A DNA stretch of 64,000 nt, taken from contig DATLSM010000045.1 in assembly GCA_035534175.1 (NCBI GenBank), positions 36,863 to 100,862 of the forward strand, read 5' to 3'. Every line of letters begins with the position of its first letter. Within the stretch, counting starts at the first letter, position 1. This stretch comes from DATLSM01 sp035534175. Its GTDB lineage: Bacteria > Actinomycetota > Thermoleophilia > Solirubrobacterales > 70-9. This document shows positions 8,638 to 17,004 of the stretch, one piece after another. The notes below the pieces were generated by a model. It made no database searches and was not told the DNA's origin. It worked only from the letters and a program-made list of their open reading frames with translations. The position numbers were made by a program, and so were the translations under genes.

Positions 8638-9429
8638 ATGTACGGCCGCCTGCCGATAGCCAAGATGCTCGCCGCGACCGTTGCGCTGGCCGCGGCGATC
8701 TCGGCGGTGATGCTCTCCATCAACTGGAACGGCGAGGCGGCCTCGACCGCCGCTCCGAAGATCGACGACCTGCTGAACATCATGATCGTGCTCTCCTCGC
8801 TGGTCTTCTCGATGGTCATCGTGATGCTCTTCTACGCGCTGTGGAAATTCAAAGCCAAACCCGGCGATGAATCCGACGGGGAGCCGATCCACGGCAACAC
8901 CCGGCTGGAGATCGCCTGGACTCTGATCCCGACGATCATCGTCCTCTTCGGCGGGGCCTACAGCTGGAAGGTGCTGAACGAAATCGAACAGCGGGGCAAG
9001 GATCCGATGACCGTCGATGTCTTCTCCCAGCAGTACGCCTGGAGCTTCGGTTATCCGGGCAGGGGGGACGTCTGGTCGCCGGGTGAACTGCGTGTTCCGG
9101 TCAACCGCCAGATCATCTTCGAGATGCACTCCCAGGACGTGATCCACTCCTTCTGGGTGCCGGAGTGGCGGATCAAGAAAGACAACGTCCCGGGAATCAC
9201 GACGACCGCCGTGATCACGCCGGACAAGGTTGGGACCTATCAGGCGATCTGCACCCAGCTATGCGGCTTCGGTCACTCCACGATGCGGGCCAAAGTCGTG
9301 GTCGAGTCGCCGGCGCGTTTCCAGCAATGGGTCTCGGGCCTGAAAGAGAAGGTCCCGCCCACGTATCAGGAATCGATAACCCGGGACACCGAAACGAACC
9401 CTCCGCCGTTGACGGCGGGCGGGGCATAA
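8638..9429 (+). CDS. ctaC: Cytochrome c oxidase subunit II
   Basis: The 263-aa protein has an N-terminal membrane segment at about residues 7-27, two transmembrane helices at about 45-70 and 92-112, and a periplasmic cupredoxin domain. The complete CuA site is visible: His170 in DVIHSFWVPE and C205/C209/H213/M216 in CTQLCGFGHSTM. An aromatic patch near residue 134 (YAWSFGYP) fits the cytochrome c docking/electron entry region. No cytochrome c domain is fused. It starts the operon ctaC-ctaD-Usp-ctaE and feeds electrons into the subunit I encoded 13 nt downstream. Confidence 0.95.
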   Translation: MYGRLPIAKMLAATVALAAAISAVMLSINWNGEAASTAAPKIDDLLNIMIVLSSLVFSMVIVMLFYALWKFKAKPGDESDGEPIHGNTRLEIAWTLIPTIIVLFGGAYSWKVLNEIEQRGKDPMTVDVFSQQYAWSFGYPGRGDVWSPGELRVPVNRQIIFEMHSQDVIHSFWVPEWRIKKDNVPGITTTAVITPDKVGTYQAICTQLCGFGHSTMRAKVVVESPARFQQWVSGLKEKVPPTYQESITRDTETNPPPLTAGGA

Positions 9430-9442
9430 TGGAGGCGATCTG

Positions 9443-11344
9443 ATGGTGGCTGCGATCAAGCGACCGGGGTGGGTTCGGGGGGCGATCGGCGCCGTGGCGG
9501 CCGGAGCCTTCGGCTTCGGCTTGGTCATCTCGCTGCGGGCGATCTCCGGCCTGCCGATCTACCAGACCGCGCAGAACGGCTATCCGCAGGTGATCGTGCC
9601 ACTGATCACCACGCCGTTCGGCTTCCTCGTCGGCTTCGGTTGCTTTGACTATTGGCTGCGCTGGGCCGCGGGAATGCCGACGATCCCCGACGACCACTCC
9701 CAGCACGGGGCCAAGAGCTGGCGCGACTACTTCCGCTTCAACACCGATCACAAGGTGATCGGCATCCAGTACATCTGCAACAGCTTCTTTTTCTTCTTCG
9801 TCGGTGGGCTGATCGCCGAGCTGATGCGGGCGCAGCTGGCGCAGCCGGGGAACCAGATCGTCGATCCCAGCACCTACAACAGCCTCTTCTCGGCTCACGC
9901 GGTGCTGATGATCTTCGTCTTCGTGATCCCCGTATTCGCCGGGATCGCCAACTTCGTCCTGCCGCTGATGATCGGCGCTCCGGACATGGCCTTTCCTCGT
10001 CTCAACGCGCTCAGCTTCTGGCTTTTGCCGATCGCCGGTCTGCTCTTCGTCGGCAGCTTCCTGGCTCCCGGTGGAGCCTTCGACGCCGGTTGGACCGGGT
10101 ACGCGCCGCTTTCCACCGGCGCCCCCCTGGGGCAGTCGTTCTTCAACCTCGGGGTCCAGTTCGCCGGCGCCTCCTCGATTGCCACGGCGCTCAACTTCCT
10201 GGTCACGATCATCACCATGCGCGCGCCGGGGATGAACTTCTGGCGCATGCCGCTGCTGGTCTGGGCAAACCTCTCCACCTCGCTGCTGGTCGTCGCCGCG
10301 ACGCCGTTCATCGCCGGCGCCCAGTTCATGGTCCTCTTCGACCGCCTGCTCCACACCAACTTCTTCCAGTACACCGGCGGCGGCGACGTGATCAGCTACC
10401 AGCACATCTTCTGGTTCTATTCGCACCCCGCCGTCTACATCATGATGCTGCCCGGATTCGGGATCATCAGCGAGGTCATCTCGACCCATGCCCGAAAGCC
10501 GATCTTCGGCTACCGGCTGATGGCCCTGGCGCTGCTGGGCATCGTTGTCCTCAGCTATTCGGTTTGGGCGCACCACATGTTCGTCGCCGGGATGTTCAGC
10601 TGGCTGCGGGTGCCGATGATGTTCACCACGCTGCTGATCGCGGTGCCCACGGGGATCAAGATCTTCTCCTGGCTGGGAACCCTCTATTTCGGCAAGATCC
10701 ACACCTACTCCACGGCGATGTTGTTTGCCCTGGGCTTCATCGTCACCTTCACGGTGGGCGGAATCAGCGGCGTGATGCTGGGCATGGTGCCAATCGACAT
10801 CCACGTCTCGCAGACCTACTTCATCGTCGCCCACATCCACTTCGTGCTCTTCGGCGGCTCGGTTTTCACCATCTTCGCCGGCATCTACCACTGGTTCCCG
10901 AAGATGACTGGGAGGATGTATGACGAGAAGCTCGGTCGGGTCCACTTCTGGGGCACCCTGGTCTGCACCTGGGGCACCTTTCTGCCAATGCACTGGATCG
11001 GAATGGACGGGATGCCGCGCCGGGTTGCCACCTACGCGGCCCAGTTCGGGGACTGGAACCTGCTGATCAGCTGCTTCGCCTTCATGCTCGGCCTCTTCCA
11101 GCTGGTCTTCCTCTACAACATGATCGTCAGCTGGCGGTTCGGCCCGCGCGCCGTCGCCAACCCCTGGCGGGCGAACTCGATCGAGTGGCAGGTCTCCTCG
11201 CCGCCGCCGATCTTCAACTTCGACGAGATCCCGCGGGTCGTCGGCGGCCCCTACGAGTACGGGGTGCCGGGCGCCCGGCACGCGATCATGGGCGATGGGG
11301 CCGAGGTCCCCACGCCCCAGCCCAGTGTGGTGGGAAGCGCGTGA
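9443..11344 (+). CDS. ctaD: Cytochrome c oxidase subunit I, A2 type
   Basis: The 633-aa catalytic subunit of an A-family haem-copper oxidase reduces O2 to water and pumps protons. All six metal-binding histidines are present: H152 in helix II, H328, H377 and H378 for CuB, and H464/H466 in helix X. The K-channel Lys406 and D-channel Asp181 are present. Helix VI reads YSHPAVY instead of GHPEVY, which is the A2 pattern where Tyr-Ser replaces the proton-channel Glu. The protein has an N-terminal extension of about 90 residues with two additional helices. A GGAGG ribosome site sits 7 nt before the ATG. Confidence 0.96.
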   Translation: MVAAIKRPGWVRGAIGAVAAGAFGFGLVISLRAISGLPIYQTAQNGYPQVIVPLITTPFGFLVGFGCFDYWLRWAAGMPTIPDDHSQHGAKSWRDYFRFNTDHKVIGIQYICNSFFFFFVGGLIAELMRAQLAQPGNQIVDPSTYNSLFSAHAVLMIFVFVIPVFAGIANFVLPLMIGAPDMAFPRLNALSFWLLPIAGLLFVGSFLAPGGAFDAGWTGYAPLSTGAPLGQSFFNLGVQFAGASSIATALNFLVTIITMRAPGMNFWRMPLLVWANLSTSLLVVAATPFIAGAQFMVLFDRLLHTNFFQYTGGGDVISYQHIFWFYSHPAVYIMMLPGFGIISEVISTHARKPIFGYRLMALALLGIVVLSYSVWAHHMFVAGMFSWLRVPMMFTTLLIAVPTGIKIFSWLGTLYFGKIHTYSTAMLFALGFIVTFTVGGISGVMLGMVPIDIHVSQTYFIVAHIHFVLFGGSVFTIFAGIYHWFPKMTGRMYDEKLGRVHFWGTLVCTWGTFLPMHWIGMDGMPRRVATYAAQFGDWNLLISCFAFMLGLFQLVFLYNMIVSWRFGPRAVANPWRANSIEWQVSSPPPIFNFDEIPRVVGGPYEYGVPGARHAIMGDGAEVPTPQPSVVGSA

Positions 11345-12236
11345 AGCGCGAGGTCTCATCCTGACCGCGGGGGCCGAGGATCGGCCGCTGCTGGTCTTCC
11401 TCAACGAGGTGGCGGGGGGGCGAAAGCTGTTGGCCGCGGTGCGCGAGCGGGCCCCGAAGGTCCCCTACGTCGCCGTCACGGCACCCCAGAACCATCCGGC
11501 GGTTGGCCAGCTGGTCGATTCCGGCGCGCTGCGCGACGCGGCCCGGGCCAGGGTCCAGGTGACGATGGCGGTGTTTTCAGAGTTCGGGATCGGCTCGGTC
11601 GGAGAGGTGATGGACCCGCTGCCGGCGTTGGCGCTCGACGATGCCGTGCGCGCCCATGAACCGGGGGAGGTCCTGCTCTCCTGCATGCCCGAGACGCGCT
11701 TTGGCTTCACCCGCAAGGACCTCGTGGCGTGGGCCAAGGATCACTTCGAGCCGGAGACCGCGGTGATCCACATCCCGGTGCGAATCGAGGACGACTCGAT
11801 CCGCTGGGACGTGACCCACACCCTGGTCGTCGCCACCCAGACGGTGGCCAACCCGGACCTGGTCAACCGCCTGAAGGAGCGCGCGGCGGAGCGCCCGCAC
11901 CGCTACACGATCATCTGCCCCCGCTCGCCCGACGTCCCCGAGGCCCAGGTGGTTCGTGAGCTGGCCTCGACGATGGCCGCGCTCTATCGGGTTGACGTCG
12001 ACGCCACCGGCCAGCCGATGAGCCCCGATCCCTTCCTCGCCGTGAAGAACGCGATCGAGCACTACAGGATCGACGAGATCCTGATCTCGACCTTCGCCGG
12101 CGAGGGTTCGCGCTGGCTCGACGAGGGCCTGATCGGGAGGGTGCGAGAGATCACCGAGAAGCCGGTCGAGCACATCGAGGTGGGCCGTCCGGCGGCCGCT
12201 GTCGCGGCCGCCGTGGCCGAAGGGGAGAACGCCTGA
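11325..12236 (+). CDS. Usp-like two-domain protein inside the oxidase operon
   Basis: About 303 aa; the start is uncertain. GTG at 11325 overlaps the ctaD end by 20 nt, and an ATG at 11295 is also in frame. The C-terminal part has the universal-stress/nucleotide-binding alpha/beta pattern with DPFLAVKNAIEHYRIDEILIST followed by GSRWLDEGLIGRV; the N-terminal part, with LLVFLNEVAGGRKLLAAV, looks like a related alpha/beta fold. The residues between them, around a CMPETRFGF segment, are unassigned. A soluble cytoplasmic protein is expected. It sits between ctaD and ctaE and its TGA overlaps the ctaE ATG by one base, so co-translation is likely. Its role in oxidase function is unknown. Confidence 0.7.
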   Translation: MWWEAREARGLILTAGAEDRPLLVFLNEVAGGRKLLAAVRERAPKVPYVAVTAPQNHPAVGQLVDSGALRDAARARVQVTMAVFSEFGIGSVGEVMDPLPALALDDAVRAHEPGEVLLSCMPETRFGFTRKDLVAWAKDHFEPETAVIHIPVRIEDDSIRWDVTHTLVVATQTVANPDLVNRLKERAAERPHRYTIICPRSPDVPEAQVVRELASTMAALYRVDVDATGQPMSPDPFLAVKNAIEHYRIDEILISTFAGEGSRWLDEGLIGRVREITEKPVEHIEVGRPAAAVAAAVAEGENA

Positions 12237-12862
12237 TGGAGAGCGCGACCGTTGCCGTGGGACACGGGCACGCCGACGAGCACCACGGACCGCCGGAGGC
12301 CAACAAAAGCTCTCGCATCGATCGCCAGACGTTGGGGATCCTGCTCTTCATCGTCTCCGAGGTGATGCTGTTCGGCGCCTTCTTCGCCTCCTACTTCTTC
12401 CTCCGAGTCGTCGTTCACCCGCCCGCCTGGCCTCCGCATCCCTACGAACTGCCGGTGGCGATCGCCGGCGTCAACACCGCGATCCTCGTCTCCTCCAGCT
12501 TCACCGTCCACTACGCCCTGGCCTCGATCAGACGGGGCAACCGCAACGGGATGAAGCTGGGCCTAGTCCTCACCTGGATGCTCGGCGCCACCTTCCTCTT
12601 CATCCAGATCAACGAGTACGTCCACCTTGGCTTCAGCGCCCGCGACCTCTCCTTCGGCTCGATCTTCTACTGCCTCACCGGCCTGCACGGCGCCCACGTC
12701 TTCGTCGGTCTGATGCTGCTCAGCTTCGCCACGATCCGCGCCTTCAGGGGTCATTTTGGCCCGCAGGAGAAAGATCACATGGGGGTCGAGATACCGGGCA
12801 TCTACTGGCACTTCGTGGACATCATGTGGCTGATCGTCTATACGACGGTCTACATCCTCTAG
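12236..12862 (+). CDS. ctaE: Cytochrome c oxidase subunit III
   Basis: The 208-aa protein begins with a His-rich cytoplasmic tail and then has five transmembrane helices, the short form of subunit III found in many actinobacteria. Family hallmarks are FIVSEVMLFGAFFASYFF in the first helix, a Glu in the middle of helix 3 (QINEYVHLGF), TGLHGAHVFVGL and the end WHFVDIMWLIVYTTVYIL. Subunit III stabilises subunit I and keeps proton uptake effective. The ATG shares a base with the upstream TGA. Confidence 0.95.
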   Translation: MESATVAVGHGHADEHHGPPEANKSSRIDRQTLGILLFIVSEVMLFGAFFASYFFLRVVVHPPAWPPHPYELPVAIAGVNTAILVSSSFTVHYALASIRRGNRNGMKLGLVLTWMLGATFLFIQINEYVHLGFSARDLSFGSIFYCLTGLHGAHVFVGLMLLSFATIRAFRGHFGPQEKDHMGVEIPGIYWHFVDIMWLIVYTTVYIL

Positions 12863-12881
12863 CGCGGCCATCCGGCCGGCT

Positions 12882-13049
12882 ATGAGGATCTCCGAGGAGG
12901 CTGTTTTCCGCTGGGTGGTGATCGTCGGGATCGCCGCCGCTTCGATCATCGCCCTGACCCTGCTGACCAGTCCGCTGGTGGGCGCCCTGTGGGGGTTGGT
13001 GCTGGTCTGCGCCGGGATCGCATACGCCTATCGACGATTGCGAGGGTAA
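12882..13049 (+). CDS. 55-aa two-helix membrane protein after ctaE
   Basis: A 55-codon frame starts at ATG 12882, 19 nt after the ctaE stop, and ends at TAA 13047-13049. It encodes a short charged start (MRISEEAVFR), a hydrophobic helix WVVIVGIAAASIIALTLL, a Pro-containing turn, a second helix GALWGLVLVCAGIAYAY and a basic end RRLRG. Position and size fit a small accessory oxidase subunit, similar to the subunit IV proteins of actinobacterial aa3 oxidases, although I cannot match it to one. Its last 104 nt overlap the 3' end of the opposite gene. No Shine-Dalgarno site is evident. Confidence 0.6.
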   Translation: MRISEEAVFRWVVIVGIAAASIIALTLLTSPLVGALWGLVLVCAGIAYAYRRLRG

Positions 13050-13767
13050 GGGCGATGGGGACGGTCGCGGGCAGCTCGTCGACGGCGAAGAAGAGGAGAT
13101 CGAAGTCGAGCGCCAGAACGGCGGCGAGGACCGCGGCGGCCAGCTGGAGCCTGCGCTCACGCGCCAGCATCGCTCCCAGCGTGGCGGCGATGAAGAGGTC
13201 GCCGAAGCCCATCGCAGCGGAGCCGAAGGAGACGAACTGGAGCCTCGGCAGAGCTCCGGGGGAGACGGCGTTCAGCACCGCGTTGGGGCCCTGCAGGAGG
13301 TCTGAGGCGACCAGCCAGGTATCGATTGCCGCCATCGCGTAGATCCCCAACCCCAGCCAGCGGGGGGGGACGATTGCGGCCAGCAGCCAGCCGAGGCTGA
13401 CGCAGGCCAGGGCGTCGAGCGCCAGCCCCGCCCCCTGGCCCGAGAGCGAGCCCGGGAAGGCCCAGGCAAGGGCGAAAAGGGGGATCACCGCCAGGGCGAG
13501 CGCCGGGCGAGCGCCGCGAATAACGCCGGCCAGGGCGAGCGCCGCCAGAGGAGGGACCGCGAACAGCGCCAGATAGGTCAGCGCGTGCGCAGCGGCGGAG
13601 TCAAGCGCCACCGCGGCGATCGCGACGACGATCGAGGCCGGTGGTATGAGCGCCCACCAGCGGCCGCGCAGTCGGCGCAGCGCCGACCATGGCTCCGCTC
13701 GGGGGGTTGCGACCAGCGCCGCCTGAACAAGGCTGAGGACGCTGATGGATAGAGCGAAGGGGAGCAT
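12946..13767 (-). CDS. Nine-helix membrane protein with GxGD motifs
   Basis: A 273-aa, very hydrophobic protein with about nine predicted helices. It has an Asp in helix 6 (AMAAID, D149; a second at D156), a GFGD motif at residues 187-190 at the start of helix 7, and LPATVP at 232-237 leading into helix 9. This order matches the presenilin/signal-peptide-peptidase fold, whose catalytic aspartates lie in helices 6 and 7 with a PAL motif before helix 9. The helix-6 and helix-9 motifs are not canonical (AAID for YD, LPAT for PAL), so activity is only a hypothesis. The basic C-terminal tail overlaps the 55-aa gene on the other strand. Confidence 0.5.
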   Translation of the reverse strand: MLPFALSISVLSLVQAALVATPRAEPWSALRRLRGRWWALIPPASIVVAIAAVALDSAAAHALTYLALFAVPPLAALALAGVIRGARPALALAVIPLFALAWAFPGSLSGQGAGLALDALACVSLGWLLAAIVPPRWLGLGIYAMAAIDTWLVASDLLQGPNAVLNAVSPGALPRLQFVSFGSAAMGFGDLFIAATLGAMLARERRLQLAAAVLAAVLALDFDLLFFAVDELPATVPIALTLAIVDRRMRSRRRPAPTPTGRPPADWSAGSGR

Positions 13768-13820
13768 CGACGCGATCCGGCGGCGAGTCTACGGTTGGCC
13801 GGCCGCCCGGACCGGGGTGG

Positions 13821-14810
13821 CTAGGTCGGCACGCTCAACTGGCCCGCAGCCGGCTCCCCGGCGGAGGTAGCCCTCGCCTCACGCGGCTCCAGCCGCCCGG
13901 CGCTCGCCACCGTCCAGAGCATCGCCAGCCAGGTGAAGGTGGCAAGCGAGACGTGGACCCAGACGAGCTCCGTCGGCAGCTTCAGGTACCACTGGACGCC
14001 CCCCACGACGCCCTGCAGCCCCAGCAGGCCGATCACCACGCTCAGCGGCCGCAGGGCGCGGCGCTCGCCGCCCTCGCGCCGCAGCAGGAACCAGACGGCG
14101 ACCGCGGCGAGGCCGAACACGGCGGCGATCGCGGCGTGGCGCTGGACGACCCATTCCAAGGTCTTCGCCCCCTCGAATCTGAAGCGGTGGACGATCTGGC
14201 CGGCGTGGGCGCCGGCGTGCGGGCCTGAGGCGGTCGCCACCGTGCCCGCGGCGATCGTCAGCTGGCCAAGCGGGAGCAGCCCTCTGACTGCCCACACTCC
14301 GAGCCGGTCGGCGGAGCGCCGCCGCTCCCAAGGCTCATAGCGCGAGCACCAGGCCAGAGCGAAGGCCGCGTCGAGCAGCATCATCGAGAGGATGAAGTGG
14401 AGCATCACCAGGCCCGGCGCCAGGTGGTACTCGACGACCAGGGCTCCGAGGATCGCCTGGGCGATAACCCCCAGCGGCAGCAGCGCCCCGAACAGCGCCA
14501 GGTGCTGGCGGTAGGGCCTACGGTAGAAGGCGAGCGCGCTGGCGGCGATCACCGCGATACCCACGAACCCGGTCAGCACCCGGTTGCCGAACTCGATCAG
14601 CGCGTGGGATTCGAGTGGGGGCAGCGGCTGTCCGTAGCACTTGGGCCAGTTGGGACAACCGAGGCCGGAGTCGGTCAGCCGCACCGCGGCCCCGGTGAGG
14701 ACGATCAGGGCCAGCGCGATCAGGGCGACCAGAGCCACCTGCGCGTAGCGCCGCGGAGTGATCTCGAGGCGGTCTCTGAGTCGGTCGCGCATCTTCGGAG
14801 ATGATCCCAA
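13821..14810 (-). CDS. ctaA: Haem A synthase
   Basis: The 329-aa membrane protein has eight predicted helices in two four-helix halves. It shows the CtaA loop cysteines in GLGCPNWPKCYGQPLP, the IEFGNRVLTG motif, and histidines in VMLHFILS, VQRHAAIAAV and WVHVSLATF. Asn instead of His in the first motif (EFGNR) is, as I recall, usual in actinobacterial CtaA. It oxidises haem O to haem A for cytochrome oxidase assembly. It is not next to ctaB, which lies 2.6 kb away in a separate minus-strand operon. Downstream on the same strand is the GxGD protein gene, 53 nt away. Confidence 0.94.
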   Translation of the reverse strand: MGSSPKMRDRLRDRLEITPRRYAQVALVALIALALIVLTGAAVRLTDSGLGCPNWPKCYGQPLPPLESHALIEFGNRVLTGFVGIAVIAASALAFYRRPYRQHLALFGALLPLGVIAQAILGALVVEYHLAPGLVMLHFILSMMLLDAAFALAWCSRYEPWERRRSADRLGVWAVRGLLPLGQLTIAAGTVATASGPHAGAHAGQIVHRFRFEGAKTLEWVVQRHAAIAAVFGLAAVAVWFLLRREGGERRALRPLSVVIGLLGLQGVVGGVQWYLKLPTELVWVHVSLATFTWLAMLWTVASAGRLEPREARATSAGEPAAGQLSVPT

Positions 14811-14830
14811 CGGCCGGGCGGCCGCCGGGA

Positions 14831-15547
14831 TCAGCCGCCCTTGCTCTTCTTTGAGCCGGCGCTCGATCCGCCCTTGGAGGTCGAGGCGATCAGGTATTCG
14901 ACCAGCTCTTCGAGTTCATTTGGTTTGATGATCGAGGCGAAGTCTTTCGGCATCACGCCGGTCGGGTATCCCTTGGCAACCGGAGCGATCGGGTTTTCGA
15001 TGTAGCCGCGGATGAATGTCGCGCTTTTCCCGGGCAGGACTTTGTTGAAGTCGGGCCCCGTGGTACCTCCCGATTTGGCCGCCGCCAGGGTGTGACAGCC
15101 GCCGCAGCCGTTGTTGGCGAAGACCTGGGCCCCGGGGCCGCCCGGGACCTTGGGCGGCGCCGCCCCCGGGACTCCGGCGTATCTGCCCACGTAGGCGGCG
15201 ACGTCGTCGAGATCCTGCCCGGTGACCACGTTACGGGGCATCGAGATGTTGGGGTCGCCGTTGCTCGGCCGGGGGAACTGGACCTGGGCTTTGACCAGGC
15301 CTTCGAAGGTGGCGCCGCCCTCACCCGCCGACCTCGCCGCGGCGAAGGCGTCGTCGAGGTTGGGCCCCACCTGCGCGGTAGTGCCGGCCTGGGCGAGGGT
15401 ATGGCAGACGCCGCATTTCTGGATGAAGAGGACCCGCCCTCGGGCCAGGTCCGCGGTGGTCGTCCCGCAGCCGGAAGAGCCCACCGCAACTGCGGCGAGG
15501 GCTGCGGGGACGAGGAGCAGACGGGTGAGGTTGCGTGGCATGGGCAT
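14831..15547 (-). CDS. Dihaem cytochrome c, probable lipoprotein
   Basis: The 238-aa exported protein begins with a signal peptide ending in GSSGC, a lipobox-like site near residue 27. It has two c-type haem motifs, CGVCH near residue 45 and CGGCH near residue 148, each followed by a Met ligand candidate (ISMPRNVV and VMPKDF). The layout is two tandem cytochrome c domains with a Pro/Gly-rich linker. It probably delivers electrons to the CuA site of the nearby oxidase on the outer face of the membrane. A second ATG two codons downstream is also possible. It lies 20 nt upstream of ctaA on the same strand. Confidence 0.9.
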   Translation of the reverse strand: MPMPRNLTRLLLVPAALAAVAVGSSGCGTTTADLARGRVLFIQKCGVCHTLAQAGTTAQVGPNLDDAFAAARSAGEGGATFEGLVKAQVQFPRPSNGDPNISMPRNVVTGQDLDDVAAYVGRYAGVPGAAPPKVPGGPGAQVFANNGCGGCHTLAAAKSGGTTGPDFNKVLPGKSATFIRGYIENPIAPVAKGYPTGVMPKDFASIIKPNELEELVEYLIASTSKGGSSAGSKKSKGG

Positions 15548-15598
15548 CGGGCGCGAGGCGGGCGGGATTCTATATGTCAGGGCCCCGGCGCAAGCGGC

Positions 15599-15626
15599 TT
15601 GTCAGGCACCGCCAGTGGGGTAGTCT
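15599..15626 (+). promoter_or_regulatory. Candidate sigma70-type promoter for the CBS gene
   Basis: TTGTCA at 15599-15604 and TAGTCT at 15621-15626 are separated by 16 nt. They lie 45 nt before the CBS-domain gene, in the gap between divergent genes. This is suggested by eye only. Confidence 0.3.
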
Positions 15627-15670
15627 CGCATCGATTCGCACTATCTCCCACGGCCGTAAGGAGAGATCCG

Positions 15671-16072
15671 ATGCAGGTACAGGAAGGGATGTCAGAGGTG
15701 GTTCTGACCGTCGGCACGTCGCACACCCTGCGCGAGGCGGCGGCGAGGATGGTGGAGAAGGGCACGGGCGCCGCGCTGGTCGCTGATCCGGAGTCCCCGG
15801 CGCCAGGGATCGTCACCGAGCGCGACATCCTCGTTTCGCTCGGCGGCGGGCAGGACCCCGACGTCGAGCTGGTCGCCGATCACATGAGCGCCAACGTGAT
15901 CGCCGCCGCGCCTGACTGGAGTCTCGAGCGCGCCGCGGCGGAAATGTCGCGCCGGGGCGTCCGCCACCTCGTCGTCTTCGAGGGTGCGCAGCTGGTCGGC
16001 GTCCTCTCCATGCGCGACATCGTTCGTGTCTGGACCTCTGAGGGGGCGACGTCAGGCATGAGTCCGGGCTGA
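15671..16072 (+). CDS. Tandem CBS-domain protein
   Basis: The 133-aa protein consists of two CBS motifs (a Bateman module). The first has TLREAAARMVEKGTGAALV and GIVTERDIL, the second has SLERAAAEMSRRGVRHLVV and GVLSMRDIVRVW. Such free-standing modules bind adenosine nucleotides and act as sensors. I chose the ATG at 15671 because it follows a clear AAGGAGAG ribosome site, although the frame is open upstream. It lies divergent from the cytochrome c gene. Its partner protein is unknown. Confidence 0.88.
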   Translation: MQVQEGMSEVVLTVGTSHTLREAAARMVEKGTGAALVADPESPAPGIVTERDILVSLGGGQDPDVELVADHMSANVIAAAPDWSLERAAAEMSRRGVRHLVVFEGAQLVGVLSMRDIVRVWTSEGATSGMSPG

Positions 16073-16247
16073 GGATCGAGCCGGATTGGGGCTCGGGGGG
16101 AGGCGGCGAGGGGAAACCCGCAGTCGGCCCGAGCCGCAGGCGGTGAAGCCGAAGGAGCGTCGGCACCTCGGCCAGAGAGGCTCGCTCCGCAGATCGGCAT
16201 TTGGACGTAGGGTCAACCTCAACCACGCAACCAGCGAAAGGGCGGCG

Positions 16248-16853
16248 ATGATCAGACGATTGCGGGCCAATCTGACTTACGCGAACGTGATGTCAACGCT
16301 CGCCGTCTTCTTGGTGGTGAGCGGGGGTGCGGCCTATGCGGCCTCCCATCTCGGCAAGAACAGCGTCGGCACCAAGCAGCTCAAGAACGGAGCGGTCACG
16401 ACCGCCAAAATCAAGAACGCCGCGGTCACGGGTGAAAAGCTCGCCAACGGCTCGGTGGGTAGCGCCCAGCTGCAGGCCAACTCGGTCTCAGGTGCCAATG
16501 TTCAAGCCGGCTCTCTGACCGGCTCCGATGTCAACCAATCGACCCTGACCTCGGTTCGCGCCTCCAATGTCACGGGTGTTGCACTGACTAGCAATTGCGA
16601 AGCCGCGGCGCCGTTTCCCTCCGGCGTGTCCGCGACCGTTGGTGGGACGGGGTGCAGGGTGACGTTCCCGTTCAACATTTACAACTGCGCGGTGACTGCC
16701 ACCGCGGCCGTCCGCACGAGCTTTTTCTTTGGGGCAGAAGAACGAAGGGTTGAAACCTTCCGCAGCCCGAAAACTCCAGATCAGCTCGAGACTAATCCAA
16801 CTGGGGGCGGAAACTACACGGCCGAGCCAGTCGATTTGATCGCCGTTTGCTAG
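16248..16853 (+). CDS. Secreted repeat protein with YANVMST leader
   Basis: The 201-aa protein starts MIRRLRANLTYANVMSTLAV, a leader type I associate with many exported proteins of Thermoleophilia, followed by a cut site near AYAAS (residues 30-33). Residues 35-105 are a degenerate repeat of about 10-11 residues with the pattern N-x-V-x-T-x-x-L/I-K (for example KNSVGTKQL, KNGAVTTAKI, KNAAVTGEKL, ANGSVGSAQL), which suggests a beta-helix or stalk. The C-terminal 90 residues contain three cysteines and no known motif. Likely a surface protein of unknown function. Confidence 0.7.
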   Translation: MIRRLRANLTYANVMSTLAVFLVVSGGAAYAASHLGKNSVGTKQLKNGAVTTAKIKNAAVTGEKLANGSVGSAQLQANSVSGANVQAGSLTGSDVNQSTLTSVRASNVTGVALTSNCEAAAPFPSGVSATVGGTGCRVTFPFNIYNCAVTATAAVRTSFFFGAEERRVETFRSPKTPDQLETNPTGGGNYTAEPVDLIAVC

Positions 16854-17004
16854 TCCAGGCTCGAGCTGTCAGCGCTCGACGCTCAGCGTTTCGCCTGACT
16901 CCGCGGCAAAGGTTTGGACGGATTGTCGGCGCGATCGCTTCCAATTCGCTTCCAAGCGGCTTCCGGACTGCCAATCCTGGCACCTGCGTCAGCGCGGCGA
17001 GCGC

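Noticed and set aside
9215..11404. A 729-codon open frame on the minus strand
   Set aside because: It mirrors ctaD, reads as a charged low-complexity protein, and has no recognisable domain.
12946..13767. Type IV prepilin peptidase
   Set aside because: The GxGD motif would fit, but prepilin peptidases have their first Asp after helix 1 and end soon after GxGD; this protein has nine helices with the motif in the seventh, and no pilin genes are nearby.
13821..14810. Loss of a haem ligand in CtaA (Asn in EFGNR)
   Set aside because: As far as I recall, Asn is usual at this position in actinobacterial CtaA, and the other histidines are present.
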